The notes: generated from the letters alone by a model not told the origin. DNA of 64,000 nt from Sulfurovum sp. XGS-02 (GCF_023213175.1 NZ_CP093312.1:496001-560000); one strand, 5' to 3'. Positions 37,318 through 46,493 are shown, counted from the first letter of the stretch. Numbers and translations are program-made.

Positions 37318-37692
37318 CTACCTTGTTGCTTTGAGCATTTTACATCGTTTGATGGAAGCCGCTTCACTGCCGAACATCGCAGCATATTTATCGAACTTCT
37401 CTTGCGTGATCATAGCGATACACTCTTCTTTGTCCATGGTATCTGCAGTGGTACCGGCCATTTGCTCGGCTACCTCTGTTTTTTCGTTTTTCTTTGTATC
37501 TTTGGGATACATATAGGCTGCTTCGAAATTGGTATCATCCACTTCTTTGAGTTTTATTTTTTTCTTCGGAGGGGGAGGAAGGTACGTTTGTTTGACAACA
37601 TGAGGGGTATTTTGCACTTTGTTTTCCACTCTAGGTTGGTCACATCCGCCCAAGAGCATCAGAATAGCGATAGTGACGATGCTATATTTCAT
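37318..37692 (-). CDS. Small lipoprotein of unknown function
   Basis: The 124-residue protein has a lipoprotein signal peptide ending in the lipobox LLGGC (C17). A proline- and lysine-rich linker (LPPPPKKKIKLKEVDD) is followed by a C-terminal part with two cysteines (EECIAMIT and SIKRCKMLK) that may form a disulfide. I do not recognise a named family. It is convergent with the MidA-like gene (8 nt apart) and followed on the minus strand by nothing. Its upstream neighbour acpS is on the same strand, about 96 nt away. Confidence 0.8.
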   Translation of the reverse strand: MKYSIVTIAILMLLGGCDQPRVENKVQNTPHVVKQTYLPPPPKKKIKLKEVDDTNFEAAYMYPKDTKKNEKTEVAEQMAGTTADTMDKEECIAMITQEKFDKYAAMFGSEAASIKRCKMLKATR

Positions 37693-37788
37693 CTCTACTC
37701 CTTTAGGTAATAATCATACGCTTATTGTAATATAATCCACCGATAATTACAATAATACTTTTGAAGATCTAAAAAAGAGAGAGGATGG

Positions 37789-38139
37789 TCATTGGCTAAT
37801 GACTGCAACAGCAATAGCAAACCCGCCATCATGACTGATAGAGAGTGAAGATGCTTTGATTCGGTGTATCTTTTGTGCTTCTTCACTGAGTTTGAATTCA
37901 GGTGCACCACGGGTGTTTTTGGTGATGAGTATGTCATGAAATGAGAGTTCACTGCCAATACCGCAGCCCAATGCTTTTGCAATAGCCTCTTTGGCTGCCC
38001 AAAATCCGGCTATGGATGCCGTCTTTTGCACAAGCTCTATCTCTTGAGGGGTCAAAAAACGCTGTTTGAATTTATCACCAAACTGTGTCAATGATCTCTC
38101 TATTCTATGGATCTCTACGATATCTGTTCCTATTTTCAT
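37789..38139 (-). CDS. acpS: Holo-[acyl-carrier-protein] synthase
   Basis: AcpS transfers 4'-phosphopantetheine from CoA to apo-ACP. The 116-residue length is normal. Metal-binding D6 in IGTDIVEI and the WAAKEAIAKALG motif with its glutamate are present. It lies 24 nt downstream of radA on the same strand and is probably cotranscribed with it. Confidence 0.95.
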   Translation of the reverse strand: MKIGTDIVEIHRIERSLTQFGDKFKQRFLTPQEIELVQKTASIAGFWAAKEAIAKALGCGIGSELSFHDILITKNTRGAPEFKLSEEAQKIHRIKASSLSISHDGGFAIAVAVISQ

Positions 38140-38163
38140 AGTGATATTATATCCATAGTTCTT

Positions 38164-39516
38164 TTACATCCACTCAACGACTTTAGAGACTTCATCGGCT
38201 ACAAAACATTTAATGTTCGTTTTTTCAAGCGGCTTGTTAGGTATGACAGCTTTTGTAAATCCCTGTGTCTCGATCTCTTTGAGACGCTGCGAGAGTCCGG
38301 AGACTTCACGTATCTCACCTGTCAGACTGACTTCACCCAGAAAAAGTGTCTCTGCACTCAGTTTCCTGTCTCTATAGCTGCTTAAGATGGCTGCGATGAT
38401 CGCAAGATCAGCAGAAGGTTCATGTATCTTTATCCCTCCTGAGACATTGATAAAGACATCATAGGTACCAAGAGGCAGATCAAGTTTCTTCTCGAGCAGC
38501 GCCAAAAGCATGCCAAGACGATTGTTATCAAAACCGGTAGAACTTCTTTTAGGGTGTCCATAGGATTCTGAAACCAATGCCTGAACCTCTACAATGATGG
38601 GACGGCTCCCCTCCATGATGACTGTGAGTGCCGAACCTGACTGGAGATGGTCTTTGTTGAAGAATTTACCTGCCATACTTTTTGCATCGTTCAACCCCTC
38701 TTTGTTCATTTCGAATATACCCACTTCATTGGTCGCGCCAAAACGGTTTTTAAAACCACGCAGTAGACGAAGATCGGAGTTTGTATCTCCTTCGAAATAG
38801 AGCACCGTATCCACCATATGTTCAAGGACCCTGGGACCTGCTATGGAACCATCTTTTGTGATATGCCCGATGATAAAGATAGGGATCTGTAGGGACTTTG
38901 CAATACGCATCAGCTCAAAAGTGATCGTACGTACCTGTGTGACCGAACCTGGAGCAGAGGGGTTTTCATCAGAGTAGAGGGTTTGTATGGAGTCAATGAC
39001 GATAAGTTCATAGGTTTGGTTTCCTATCTCTGAGAGAACGGAACCAAGATTGATCTCCGGGAGCAGAAAAAGATTCTCATGGTTTGCTTCAAGTCTGTTC
39101 GCACGCAGTTTTATCTGTCCAGCAGACTCTTCTCCAGAAACATACAGGACCTTTTTTGATGCTCTGGCCAGGTTTCCTGCTATCTTAAGTAAAAGGGTCG
39201 ATTTCCCAACACCCGGACTGCCTCCAATGAGTGTCAGTGAACCCGGGACAATACCTCCGCCCAGTACCAGGTCCAGTTCTTTGCTTCCTGAAGTGAAACG
39301 GACAATATTATCCTCTTCTATCTGTGTGATCGGTTTTGCTTTTGGAATAGCTGAACCTGAAGCACTGGAACCTGAAGTCTCTTTCAAAAATTTAATTTGG
39401 TCAGCACTCAGTTCGACCATTGTCTCCCACTGATCACATGAAGTACATTTTCCCATCCATCTTGGAGATTGAAATCCACATGCCTGACATTCAAATAGTG
39501 TTTTTTTCTTTGCCAT
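38164..39516 (-). CDS. radA: DNA repair protein RadA
   Basis: RadA (Sms) is a RecA-related helicase that promotes branch migration in recombination. The 450-residue protein has an N-terminal zinc finger (CQACGFQSPRWMGKCTSC, residues 10-27), Walker A (GGSPGVGKSTLL), the RadA-specific KNRFG motif (GFKNRFGATNEVG) and a C-terminal Lon-like domain (about 290-450). The ATG is followed by MAKKKTLFECQAC as in relatives. It is expressed divergently from plsC. Confidence 0.97.
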   Translation of the reverse strand: MAKKKTLFECQACGFQSPRWMGKCTSCDQWETMVELSADQIKFLKETSGSSASGSAIPKAKPITQIEEDNIVRFTSGSKELDLVLGGGIVPGSLTLIGGSPGVGKSTLLLKIAGNLARASKKVLYVSGEESAGQIKLRANRLEANHENLFLLPEINLGSVLSEIGNQTYELIVIDSIQTLYSDENPSAPGSVTQVRTITFELMRIAKSLQIPIFIIGHITKDGSIAGPRVLEHMVDTVLYFEGDTNSDLRLLRGFKNRFGATNEVGIFEMNKEGLNDAKSMAGKFFNKDHLQSGSALTVIMEGSRPIIVEVQALVSESYGHPKRSSTGFDNNRLGMLLALLEKKLDLPLGTYDVFINVSGGIKIHEPSADLAIIAAILSSYRDRKLSAETLFLGEVSLTGEIREVSGLSQRLKEIETQGFTKAVIPNKPLEKTNIKCFVADEVSKVVEWM

Positions 39517-39544
39517 GATGACCCTTCTCTTCTATTGTGATGAT

Positions 39545-39550
39545 ATTATA
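39545..39550 (-). promoter_or_regulatory. Predicted -10 box of radA (minus strand)
   Basis: ATTATA on the plus strand reads TATAAT on the minus strand, 29 bases before the radA start codon at 39516. Confidence 0.5.
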
Positions 39551-39681
39551 GGGTGATATGATGTGAAGAGTATAAAATATGTCATATTGACATCTTTTTA
39601 ATTGTTTTGAACCTCAATGATGTTCAGATGGAATGGGTGGATGGCTTGAAGTTAATAGGTATACTTTTTAACTCTTTTGGT

Positions 39682-39687
39682 TATAAT
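39682..39687 (+). promoter_or_regulatory. Predicted -10 box of plsC
   Basis: TATAAT within GGTTATAATTTC lies 25 bases before the GTG start at 39712. Because it is inside the upstream open frame, it argues against longer starts. Confidence 0.6.
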
Positions 39688-39711
39688 TTCGGCATATACG
39701 AAGGAAACCCA

Positions 39712-40413
39712 GTGACATTTAATACCATTAAACAGCTTTTCTACGGTCTCTATCTTACGAACAGTTTTGGATATAGATTAAGTAAAGTCAATGACCCCAT
39801 GGACATCAAAAGATTACGGCTTGCCTATTCTGAGGCACAGCTGGATGCTCTGCATATTTCAGTGAAGGTTGAAAATCCGGAAAAACTGCCTCAAGAGGGT
39901 CAATATCTTCTTGTGGCCAACCATAGAAGTATCATCGATCCGCCTCTGATAGAAATAGCGTTGAAGGATACAAAGATATTTGGTCCATGGATCTCCAAAA
40001 AAGAGCTTTATAACTCTTTTTTCTTTGGACTGTTTGTTCGGAATGCGGGTTCGATACTCCTTGATAGAGAAAAGAGCCAGATGAGTGGGTTTTTTGCTGA
40101 GATAAAAGAGGCGGTCAAGCGCGGCGAGTCCATTTTCATCTTTCCTGAAGGTACGCGAAATAAAACGGACAAAGCGTTGACAACATTCAAAGAGGGGTCC
40201 CGTATTATCGCTTTGAAAAACCGTTTGCCTATTTTGCCTGTCTATATTAAAACAAATGCGGACAAGGCATTGAAAAATGCATTAAATGACAGTAAACTGG
40301 CACAGGACGTGACCGTTGTGATAGGGGATGTTATAGACTACAAGGAAAAAACAAGCCTTGAAATCACGTATCGTAAAATGTTCGACCTTGAGGAAGAGAG
40401 TAATCCTTCCTAA
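39712..40413 (+). CDS. plsC: 1-acyl-sn-glycerol-3-phosphate acyltransferase
   Basis: PlsC makes phosphatidic acid from lysophosphatidic acid at the inner membrane. The acyltransferase box NHRSIIDP (HxxxxD) and FPEGTRN are both present. The frame is open from a TTG at 39607, but GTG 39712 is chosen: AAGGA lies 6 nt before it and a TATAAT box 25 nt before it, and it gives a usual 233-residue length. The stop overlaps the convergent ftsY stop by a few bases, so the two genes share their 3' ends without a terminator. Confidence 0.88.
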   Translation: MTFNTIKQLFYGLYLTNSFGYRLSKVNDPMDIKRLRLAYSEAQLDALHISVKVENPEKLPQEGQYLLVANHRSIIDPPLIEIALKDTKIFGPWISKKELYNSFFFGLFVRNAGSILLDREKSQMSGFFAEIKEAVKRGESIFIFPEGTRNKTDKALTTFKEGSRIIALKNRLPILPVYIKTNADKALKNALNDSKLAQDVTVVIGDVIDYKEKTSLEITYRKMFDLEEESNPS

Positions 40414-41276
40414 ATAAAGATCTCGTCGAGTATCGTGTTGATATACTCATTCGCCTTGAACCTGATAAGGTCTTGGGGCTGTTCGCCGGTACCGATGTAG
40501 AAGATAGGCATTTTTAGCTCATCGGCTATACTGAATACTGAACCACCTTTGGCTGTACCGTCAAGTTTTGTAATGATGATACCGTCGATCCCGATCATTT
40601 CATTGAATGCTTTTGCCTGGTTGATGGATGAGCTACCCTGTGTACCATCCAGAATAAGCATTTTACGGTGGGGTGCACCATCCAGTGCTTTTCCCGCGAC
40701 ACGGATCATTTTTTTGAGCTCTTCACTCAGGTTCGCTTGTGTGTGGAGTCTTCCTGCCGTGTCAATGATGATGTGATCAAAACCTTTGGCTTTTGCAGAC
40801 TCTATGGCATCAAAGACCACGGCAGAGGGGTCATGTCCCTGTTGTGTAGCAATGATAGGAACCTCCAATTTGTCTGCCCATCTTGTCAGTTGTTCTATCG
40901 CCGCAGCACGGAAAGTATCTCCTGCCCCCAGCATCACCTTTTTACCTTCTTGTTTGTAGCGGTATGCCAGTTTGGAAATGGTCGTTGTCTTTCCTGCACC
41001 ATTAACCCCTATGATCATCTCTACAAAAGGTTTGGCATCACTCTCTTTAAAGTCCGCTTTATACTGAAAAACCGAGATGAGTGAGTTGAATGCCTGGATC
41101 CTGTTGATCTTGTCAGGCAATCCGGCTAACATTTTTTCTACCAGTTCATAATGTACATCCGCTTCAAGCAGGATATCTTCAAACTCATCTTTGGGAATTT
41201 CTTTTCGTTTTGTCGGTGCAACATCTTTGATGGCATCACTGGTTTTACCCAATACTTTTTTTAATAAATTAAACAT
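40410..41276 (-). CDS. ftsY: Signal recognition particle receptor FtsY
   Basis: FtsY receives SRP-ribosome complexes at the membrane. The 288-residue protein is the short form with little A domain, consisting of the helical N domain (about 1-80) and the GTPase G domain: GVNGAGKTTTISKL (G1), DTFRAAAIEQL, IDTAGRLHTQ (G3), TKLDGTAKGG (G4). It is encoded 6 nt after the TlpA-like gene on the minus strand and is likely cotranscribed with it. Confidence 0.97.
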   Translation of the reverse strand: MFNLLKKVLGKTSDAIKDVAPTKRKEIPKDEFEDILLEADVHYELVEKMLAGLPDKINRIQAFNSLISVFQYKADFKESDAKPFVEMIIGVNGAGKTTTISKLAYRYKQEGKKVMLGAGDTFRAAAIEQLTRWADKLEVPIIATQQGHDPSAVVFDAIESAKAKGFDHIIIDTAGRLHTQANLSEELKKMIRVAGKALDGAPHRKMLILDGTQGSSSINQAKAFNEMIGIDGIIITKLDGTAKGGSVFSIADELKMPIFYIGTGEQPQDLIRFKANEYINTILDEIFI

Positions 41277-41282
41277 GCTCTA

Positions 41283-41948
41283 TTACCTTGCTTCTAATTG
41301 TTTTTTTGCTTGTTGTATATCGTATTCTATCATCTCTACGGGAACGGTACCTTCATAATGTGTGAAGTACTCACCTTTGAGATAGATTACCGTCAGTGGA
41401 ATGGGAAAATTCTTGGGTAAGTGGAGTGTCGTTGCTAGCCAATCTGCAAACGCATCGTTTTCTTTACCGTTGGAGATAAAATAATTAATTTGGTTTTTTG
41501 CCATAAAGCTCTCCAATGCATCTTGCATAATAGTGTCATGGGTCAGTATACCTGCGACAAAGAGTTCTTCTTTGTATTTTTTCTGAAGATCATTCAAATA
41601 GGGTATTTCGCCGATACAAGGAGGACACCATGTAGCAAAAAGGTTTACAAGGACAATCGGTTGTGTCGTATCCTGAAAAATGACTTTTTCTCCAGAGATG
41701 GCCACTTTATGACTTTTCACTTTCGAGTTGATGAGCGTAAAGACCTTTGAGGGTGTTTCGGGTAGAGATGACTTCATTGGAGGAAGCACACCTTCTTGTA
41801 CCTTTTTCTCTTTTTTTACAATCACTTCAGTAGTGTTTTCTGTGGGAATAGGGGTGGATTCTGGTTGTTTCTCTTCCTCCCAGACAAAGATGATCAAAAT
41901 AATGAGCAGTAATAATAATGAAAGAAGCACAGCTATTTTTTTATGCAC
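41283..41948 (-). CDS. TlpA-like membrane-anchored thioredoxin
   Basis: From GTG 41948 the protein is 221 residues. AAGGG lies about 5 nt upstream, and the frame before it has no signal-like sequence. It has one N-terminal membrane anchor (KKIAVLLSLLLLLIILIIFVW), a low-complexity periplasmic linker and a thioredoxin fold with the active site FATWCPPCIGEIP. TlpA-type proteins reduce disulfides in the periplasm, for example in cytochrome c maturation; the target here is unknown. It is divergent from the folate gene and in an operon with ftsY. Confidence 0.88.
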   Translation of the reverse strand: MHKKIAVLLSLLLLLIILIIFVWEEEKQPESTPIPTENTTEVIVKKEKKVQEGVLPPMKSSLPETPSKVFTLINSKVKSHKVAISGEKVIFQDTTQPIVLVNLFATWCPPCIGEIPYLNDLQKKYKEELFVAGILTHDTIMQDALESFMAKNQINYFISNGKENDAFADWLATTLHLPKNFPIPLTVIYLKGEYFTHYEGTVPVEMIEYDIQQAKKQLEAR

Positions 41949-41962
41949 ACAGACCCTTTTGG

Positions 41963-41984
41963 TATAATTAGTCTGGCGATTATA
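41963..41984. promoter_or_regulatory. Overlapping divergent promoters
   Basis: TATAAT on the plus strand (41963-41968) and TATAAT on the minus strand (ATTATA at 41979-41984) lie 10 bp apart. The first fits the plus-strand folate gene (42008), the second the minus-strand TlpA-like gene (41948). The promoters face across each other, so RNA polymerase binding should be mutually exclusive. Confidence 0.55.
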
Positions 41985-42007
41985 GCCAAAGAGCAATAAA
42001 TAATAAG

Positions 42008-42571
42008 ATGAATAGACGGATGAGTATGACAAAAGAGGTTAAAAAAAAACAATTTAGATGTGAGAGCCTGGAACGGTTAAAAAGGGTTTCAGGATGTGGC
42101 AGTTATAAAAGAGATAAGACAATAGTACAGGCACTCTATCAATATATTGTAGAGAATAAAGCGCACACGGTGATGCTTTATATCCCTTTGGGAACAGAGG
42201 TGAACATCTATCCTCTCATACAGAGATTGCGTATGGAGAAGAGAGTGCTCTATGTACCATTTATGGAAGGTGCAAGTTTTAGGTTGGTAAAATATAGACT
42301 TCCACTAAAGAGAAAGCAGTTTGGGATCAAAGAACCCAATGATTCAAAACAATACAGAACAAAAAATATAGATATTTCTATTGTACCTATTGTGGGAGTA
42401 GATACGACACTGAGACGTGTTGGATTCGGTAAAGGTATGTATGATAGATTTTATGAAAAACAGAATAGATATATAAAAAAAACAGTTTTTGTAGCGCGTG
42501 AATTGTGTTACAGCGAAGAGATCATAACAGATGATCATGATGTAAAAGCAGACATGATCATCACCGCTTAA
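42008..42571 (+). CDS. 5-formyltetrahydrofolate cyclo-ligase family protein
   Basis: The 187-residue protein has the family's C-terminal signature as VGFGKGMYDRFYEK (the usual GxGxGYYDR) and VGVDTTLRRVG before it. It converts 5-formyl-THF to 5,10-methenyl-THF with ATP. The N terminus is basic; ATGs at 42008, 42020 and 42026 are all possible and no strong ribosome site discriminates between them. It precedes rny by 92 nt, a gap that contains no RNA gene I can recognise. Confidence 0.85.
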   Translation: MNRRMSMTKEVKKKQFRCESLERLKRVSGCGSYKRDKTIVQALYQYIVENKAHTVMLYIPLGTEVNIYPLIQRLRMEKRVLYVPFMEGASFRLVKYRLPLKRKQFGIKEPNDSKQYRTKNIDISIVPIVGVDTTLRRVGFGKGMYDRFYEKQNRYIKKTVFVARELCYSEEIITDDHDVKADMIITA

Positions 42572-42663
42572 ACAGGTTTTGCCAAAAGCAAATCCTGGAT
42601 GATCGAATGGCATGTGAACCTGGTTCGTATGTTAGGGGACATGTAATGACCGAAGGATAAGTA

Positions 42664-44190
42664 ATGTTAGGGATAATAGGAGTTTCAGGTATAGCGGGTG
42701 CAGCTATAGGGACAGGTGTGTGTTACCTGTGGTTAAAAAAGAGCACGAAGAACAAATTTTCATATATAGAATCAGAAGCAAAAGCCAAGGCCAATGCGAT
42801 AGAGAAAGAGACGGAACTTTTACTCAAATCTGCGCATGTAAAGATCAAAGAGAACGAGTTGGAACAAGAGCGTGAATTTCAAAAACGTGTGGCAAAGGTA
42901 GATGAACGTAACCGTACCTTGATCTTGAAAACCAAAGAGCTGACCTCTAAAGAAGAGAGTTTAAGACTCTTGGAGAAGAGGGTATTGGAAAAAGAGAAGC
43001 AGTTAGAAAAACTTGAGAAAAGAAAACAAGAAGAGATCGCTAATACGGTTGATAAAATGCAGCATATCGCTTCTTTGACAAAAGAGGAAGCAAAAGCCTA
43101 TATTTTAGAAAAGGTAGAAGAACAGAGCCGTGCAGATGTTGCGACTATTGTACGTAAGTATGAACAGATAGCAAAAGAAGAGGGTGAACGAAAGGCCAAT
43201 TATATTTTGGCACAGGCAACCACGCGTTATGCAGGCGATTTTGCAGGTGAGCGTCTGATCAACCTTGTAAACCTGCCAAGTGATGAACACAAAGGGCGTA
43301 TCATCGGCAAAGAGGGTAGGAACATCAAGACACTGGAGATGCTCTTGGGGGTAGATATCGTGATAGATGAGACACCGGGTGTGATCCTTGTAAGCAGTTT
43401 TAATCTCTACCGGAGGGCTATTGCAACCAGGGTGATAGAGATACTGGTGGAAGATGGACGTATACATCCGGGTCGTATAGAGGAGGTCCATGCAAAGGTG
43501 GAAGAGGAGTTTGAACAAAAAACCTTTGAAGAGGGTGAAAATATACTGATTGAACTAGGGCTTTTCCCTATGCATGAAGAACTTGTGAAACTTTTGGGTC
43601 GTATGAAATATAGAGCCAGCTATGGGCAGAATGCTCTGGCACATACCCTGGAGGTAGCCAAACTTTCACGTGTCATGGCAGCGGAAATGGGCGGAGATGA
43701 AAAACTTGCGCTTCGTGCCGGTCTCCTGCATGATATCGGCAAAGCCCTGACACAGGACCTGGGCGGCTCACACGTAGATATCGGTGTGGAGCTTTGTCGT
43801 AAACATGGAGAACACCCTACGGTCATCAATGCCATCTATGCCCATCACGGATATGAAGAACCGGACTCTGTAGAGAGTGCTGCGGTATGTGCTGCAGATA
43901 AACTCTCTGCAGCAAGACCCGGAGCCAGAAGAGAAGTGCTTGAAAGCTTTACAAAGCGTGTGAAAGAGGTTGAAGATATTGCCTTGAGTAAAGAGTATGT
44001 GACTCAAGCCTTTGCCATTAATGCAGGGAGAGAGATACGTGTCTTTGTGAATGCCCAAAAGATGAATGACAATGAAACCGTACTCTTAAGTAAAGAGATT
44101 GCCAAAGAGATAGAGGAAAAAGTACAGTACCCCGGTGATATAAAAGTGAATGTGATACGGGAAACACGTGCTGTCAATTATGCGAAATAA
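42664..44190 (+). CDS. rny: Ribonuclease Y
   Basis: RNase Y is a membrane-bound endoribonuclease that starts mRNA decay. The 508-residue protein has an N-terminal membrane segment (GIIGVSGIAGAAIGTGVCYLWL), a long coiled coil (about 30-195), a KH domain with GRIIGKEGRNIK and an HD domain with LLHDIGKAL as the catalytic metal site. The length is slightly under the Bacillus form but complete. The start has AAGGATAA upstream. Confidence 0.96.
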   Translation: MLGIIGVSGIAGAAIGTGVCYLWLKKSTKNKFSYIESEAKAKANAIEKETELLLKSAHVKIKENELEQEREFQKRVAKVDERNRTLILKTKELTSKEESLRLLEKRVLEKEKQLEKLEKRKQEEIANTVDKMQHIASLTKEEAKAYILEKVEEQSRADVATIVRKYEQIAKEEGERKANYILAQATTRYAGDFAGERLINLVNLPSDEHKGRIIGKEGRNIKTLEMLLGVDIVIDETPGVILVSSFNLYRRAIATRVIEILVEDGRIHPGRIEEVHAKVEEEFEQKTFEEGENILIELGLFPMHEELVKLLGRMKYRASYGQNALAHTLEVAKLSRVMAAEMGGDEKLALRAGLLHDIGKALTQDLGGSHVDIGVELCRKHGEHPTVINAIYAHHGYEEPDSVESAAVCAADKLSAARPGARREVLESFTKRVKEVEDIALSKEYVTQAFAINAGREIRVFVNAQKMNDNETVLLSKEIAKEIEEKVQYPGDIKVNVIRETRAVNYAK

Positions 44191-44203
44191 ACGTTAAACG
44201 CGT

Positions 44204-44209
44204 TATAAT
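44204..44209 (+). promoter_or_regulatory. Predicted -10 box for the cyclophilin gene
   Basis: TATAAT within GTTATAATACAAG lies 44 bases before the ATG at 44253. Confidence 0.5.
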
Positions 44210-44252
44210 ACAAGTACATATTAAATAGATACATTATGAAAAGGATGGATGG

Positions 44253-44783
44253 ATGAAAAGATTATTGGTCGCTTTACTGTTTGTAGGTTTGACTGTTCAA
44301 ACCTACGCAAAAGATACTATCGTGGTACTTGAAACCAATGTAGGGAAAATAGAATTAAAAATGTATCCGGAAGTGGCACCGCTTGCAGTTGAGAACTTTA
44401 CTACGCATGTGAAAAACGGTTACTACAACGGGCTTATTTTTCATAGGATCATTAAAGGTTTCATGATTCAGGGCGGCGATCCTACAGGTACAGGAAGAGG
44501 TGGTGAGTCTATCTGGAAAAAAGATTTTAAAGACGAATTCGCACCCAATGTGGTATTTGACAGACCGATGTTATTGGCTATGGCAAACCGTGGACCTAAA
44601 ACAAACGGAAGCCAGTTTTTCATCACACTTGCGCCAACCCCTTGGTTAAACGGTAAACATACGATCTTTGGTGAAGTGATTTCCGGTGAAGAAGCAGTAC
44701 GTAAGATGGAAAATGTTTCTACAGGTAGAGGCGACAGACCCATGTTCGATCAGATTATTAAAAAAGCGTATATCAAACAATAG
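44253..44783 (+). CDS. Exported cyclophilin-type peptidyl-prolyl isomerase
   Basis: The 176-residue protein has a signal peptide (MKRLLVALLFVGLTVQTYA) and a compact cyclophilin domain: FHRIIKGFMIQGGDPTGTGRGG with the catalytic arginine, then NGSQFFITLAPTPWLNGKHTIFG. It likely assists protein folding in the periplasm. cmoB starts at the very next base after the stop codon, so the two are cotranscribed, although their functions are unrelated. Confidence 0.95.
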   Translation: MKRLLVALLFVGLTVQTYAKDTIVVLETNVGKIELKMYPEVAPLAVENFTTHVKNGYYNGLIFHRIIKGFMIQGGDPTGTGRGGESIWKKDFKDEFAPNVVFDRPMLLAMANRGPKTNGSQFFITLAPTPWLNGKHTIFGEVISGEEAVRKMENVSTGRGDRPMFDQIIKKAYIKQ

Positions 44784-45689
44784 ATGGATTTAAACAGTTT
44801 ACGAGACGAGCGTAAGAAATGGCTCACGTGGAAAAATATCGCACCTTTTCAGGAAGCCATCAGATCGCTTAAAACGTATGAAGATGTTGAGGTAAAGCTT
44901 GGAGACAGGGTTGAGGTTCAGATCAAGGACCTCAGTCCACAAGATGCGCAGCAGATAAAAGAGACGGCACTTTTGATGAAGCCCTGGCGAAAAGGGCCCT
45001 TTCAGATCAATGATCTTTTTATAGACTCTGAATGGCAAAGCCAAATTAAATACAATCTGCTTGAACCCTACTTTGACCTAAAAGACAAGGTTGTTGGTGA
45101 CATAGGATGCAACAATGGCTATTATCTGTTTCGTATGTTGTCCCAAGCACCTAAAAAACTTATAGGGTTTGACCCCTCTGCCATCTACTATTCCCAGTTT
45201 CAGTTCATCAACCATTTTATCAAGTCTGATATTGTCTATGAACTTTTAGGGGTAGAGCATGTAGAGTTCTATGAACACAAGTTCGATACACTCTTCTGTT
45301 TGGGTGTACTCTATCACAGGTCTGATCCTGTTGCCATGCTCAAATCTCTCTTTAAGGGTCTTAATAAAGGCGGTGAGCTCATTTTAGATACCTTTATGAT
45401 AGATGGTGAAGGTGAGATGTGCCTGACGCCTAGAGACCGTTATTCAAAGATACCGAATATCTATTTCGTACCTACGGTGAATGCTTTAAAGAACTGGTGC
45501 TTCAGGGCAGGGTTTGAAACCGTTGAAGTGTTGGAGATCATGAAAACTGAACCTACGGAACAGAGAAAAACAGAGTGGATAGAGACGCAAAGCCTGGAAG
45601 ATTTCCTGGATCCTGACGATCATACGAAGACCGTTGAGGGATATCCTGCACCCAAAAGGGTCTACATCAAGGCAATGAAATCACTTTAA
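44784..45689 (+). CDS. cmoB: tRNA U34 carboxymethyltransferase
   Basis: CmoB transfers a carboxymethyl group from carboxy-SAM to 5-hydroxyuridine at tRNA position 34. The 301-residue protein carries the family-specific MKPWRKGPFQINDLFIDSEW, the SAM motif VVGDIGCNNGYYLFRML and LFCLGVLYHRSDPVAML. The length is near that of other CmoB proteins. cmoA is not in this window. It is directly abutted to the cyclophilin gene. Confidence 0.95.
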   Translation: MDLNSLRDERKKWLTWKNIAPFQEAIRSLKTYEDVEVKLGDRVEVQIKDLSPQDAQQIKETALLMKPWRKGPFQINDLFIDSEWQSQIKYNLLEPYFDLKDKVVGDIGCNNGYYLFRMLSQAPKKLIGFDPSAIYYSQFQFINHFIKSDIVYELLGVEHVEFYEHKFDTLFCLGVLYHRSDPVAMLKSLFKGLNKGGELILDTFMIDGEGEMCLTPRDRYSKIPNIYFVPTVNALKNWCFRAGFETVEVLEIMKTEPTEQRKTEWIETQSLEDFLDPDDHTKTVEGYPAPKRVYIKAMKSL

Positions 45690-45823
45690 AACAGCTTAAA
45701 AAGCTTCATTCTTAAAGTTACTTTTATTTTTAAATAAGGTTGATTTAGCTATAAATACGCTAATAAAAGCAAAAAGTCGACAAAATTTAAGTTTTGGAGA
45801 CTTTCTTACTGGATTGGAAAAGA

Positions 45824-46483
45824 ATGAGAATATTAACGGTAGGTTTCAACGATGAATACGTTAAGGAACTTGAAAAAGAGTTAGATAAATACTTTATTTG
45901 TATTGTTGACAATGCGAAAGATATGTATGATGCAACCAACTTTACAGACTTTAGACACTATGAACTGGTTGTGATCGTAGATGAAGGTGTGAAGTTTTCA
46001 CTAGAGCGTTACGTGAATGAAGTCAAAAAGAAAAAGAGTGAAACGAAGATTATGATCTTGACAAATAATGTCAAAGCACAATCAGCTTTCTTCTCTTTAG
46101 GTGTAGATGATGTGATCTATCAGCATGGTGAATACCCTGATCTTATCGCTGCAAGAGTTTTAGCGAACATGAGACATCTCTTCGGGACACAGGTGAACAT
46201 CGATAAACTTGTGATCGACATTGCGAACAAAAAGATCGAATATGATGAGAAAATCGTTTCTCTCAACGGCAAGACATTTGATATCTTGGCATACCTTGCA
46301 CTTCGTAAACAACGTGTTTTCTCGAAAGATGAGATCATCAATGCACTCTGGGAAGAGCCAGAGTATGTCAGCGATAACACGGTTGAAGTGGCGATCAATC
46401 AGATCAGAAAGAGATTGAAAAGTATTTTGGGTTTCCAGGTGATCCATACGGTGCGTAGACGCGGGTATAAATTTTCATACTAA
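45824..46483 (+). CDS. Atypical OmpR-type response regulator, HsrA/CosR-like
   Basis: From ATG 45824 the protein is 219 residues, with a degenerate receiver domain (1-115) and a winged-helix output domain. The C terminus (ALWEEPEYVSDNTVEVAINQ, then VRRRGYKFSY) closely resembles H. pylori HP1043/HsrA, an essential orphan regulator. The receiver lacks the acidic pocket (ILTVGFNDE in place of IxxVEDD), and the phospho-acceptor strand reads YELVVIVDEGV, so phosphorylation control is unlikely. No kinase is adjacent. A TTG start 30 nt upstream is open but without a better ribosome site. Confidence 0.88.
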   Translation: MRILTVGFNDEYVKELEKELDKYFICIVDNAKDMYDATNFTDFRHYELVVIVDEGVKFSLERYVNEVKKKKSETKIMILTNNVKAQSAFFSLGVDDVIYQHGEYPDLIAARVLANMRHLFGTQVNIDKLVIDIANKKIEYDEKIVSLNGKTFDILAYLALRKQRVFSKDEIINALWEEPEYVSDNTVEVAINQIRKRLKSILGFQVIHTVRRRGYKFSY

Positions 46484-46493
46484 ACTTTTTTTC

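Noticed and set aside
39607-39711. Upstream extension of plsC to TTG 39607
   Set aside because: A TATAAT box and the AAGGA ribosome site lie inside this stretch and point to GTG 39712; the extension has no family similarity.
42572-42663. GC-richer spacer between the folate gene and rny considered as a tRNA
   Set aside because: It has a GGTTCGT-like piece but no acceptor or anticodon stem pairing consistent with a tRNA cloverleaf.
45686-45716. TTAAA direct repeats before the HsrA-like gene as a proven autoregulatory site
   Set aside because: The sequence is too AT-rich for such a short motif to be meaningful alone, and the first copy overlaps the cmoB stop codon; it is mentioned only as something to test.
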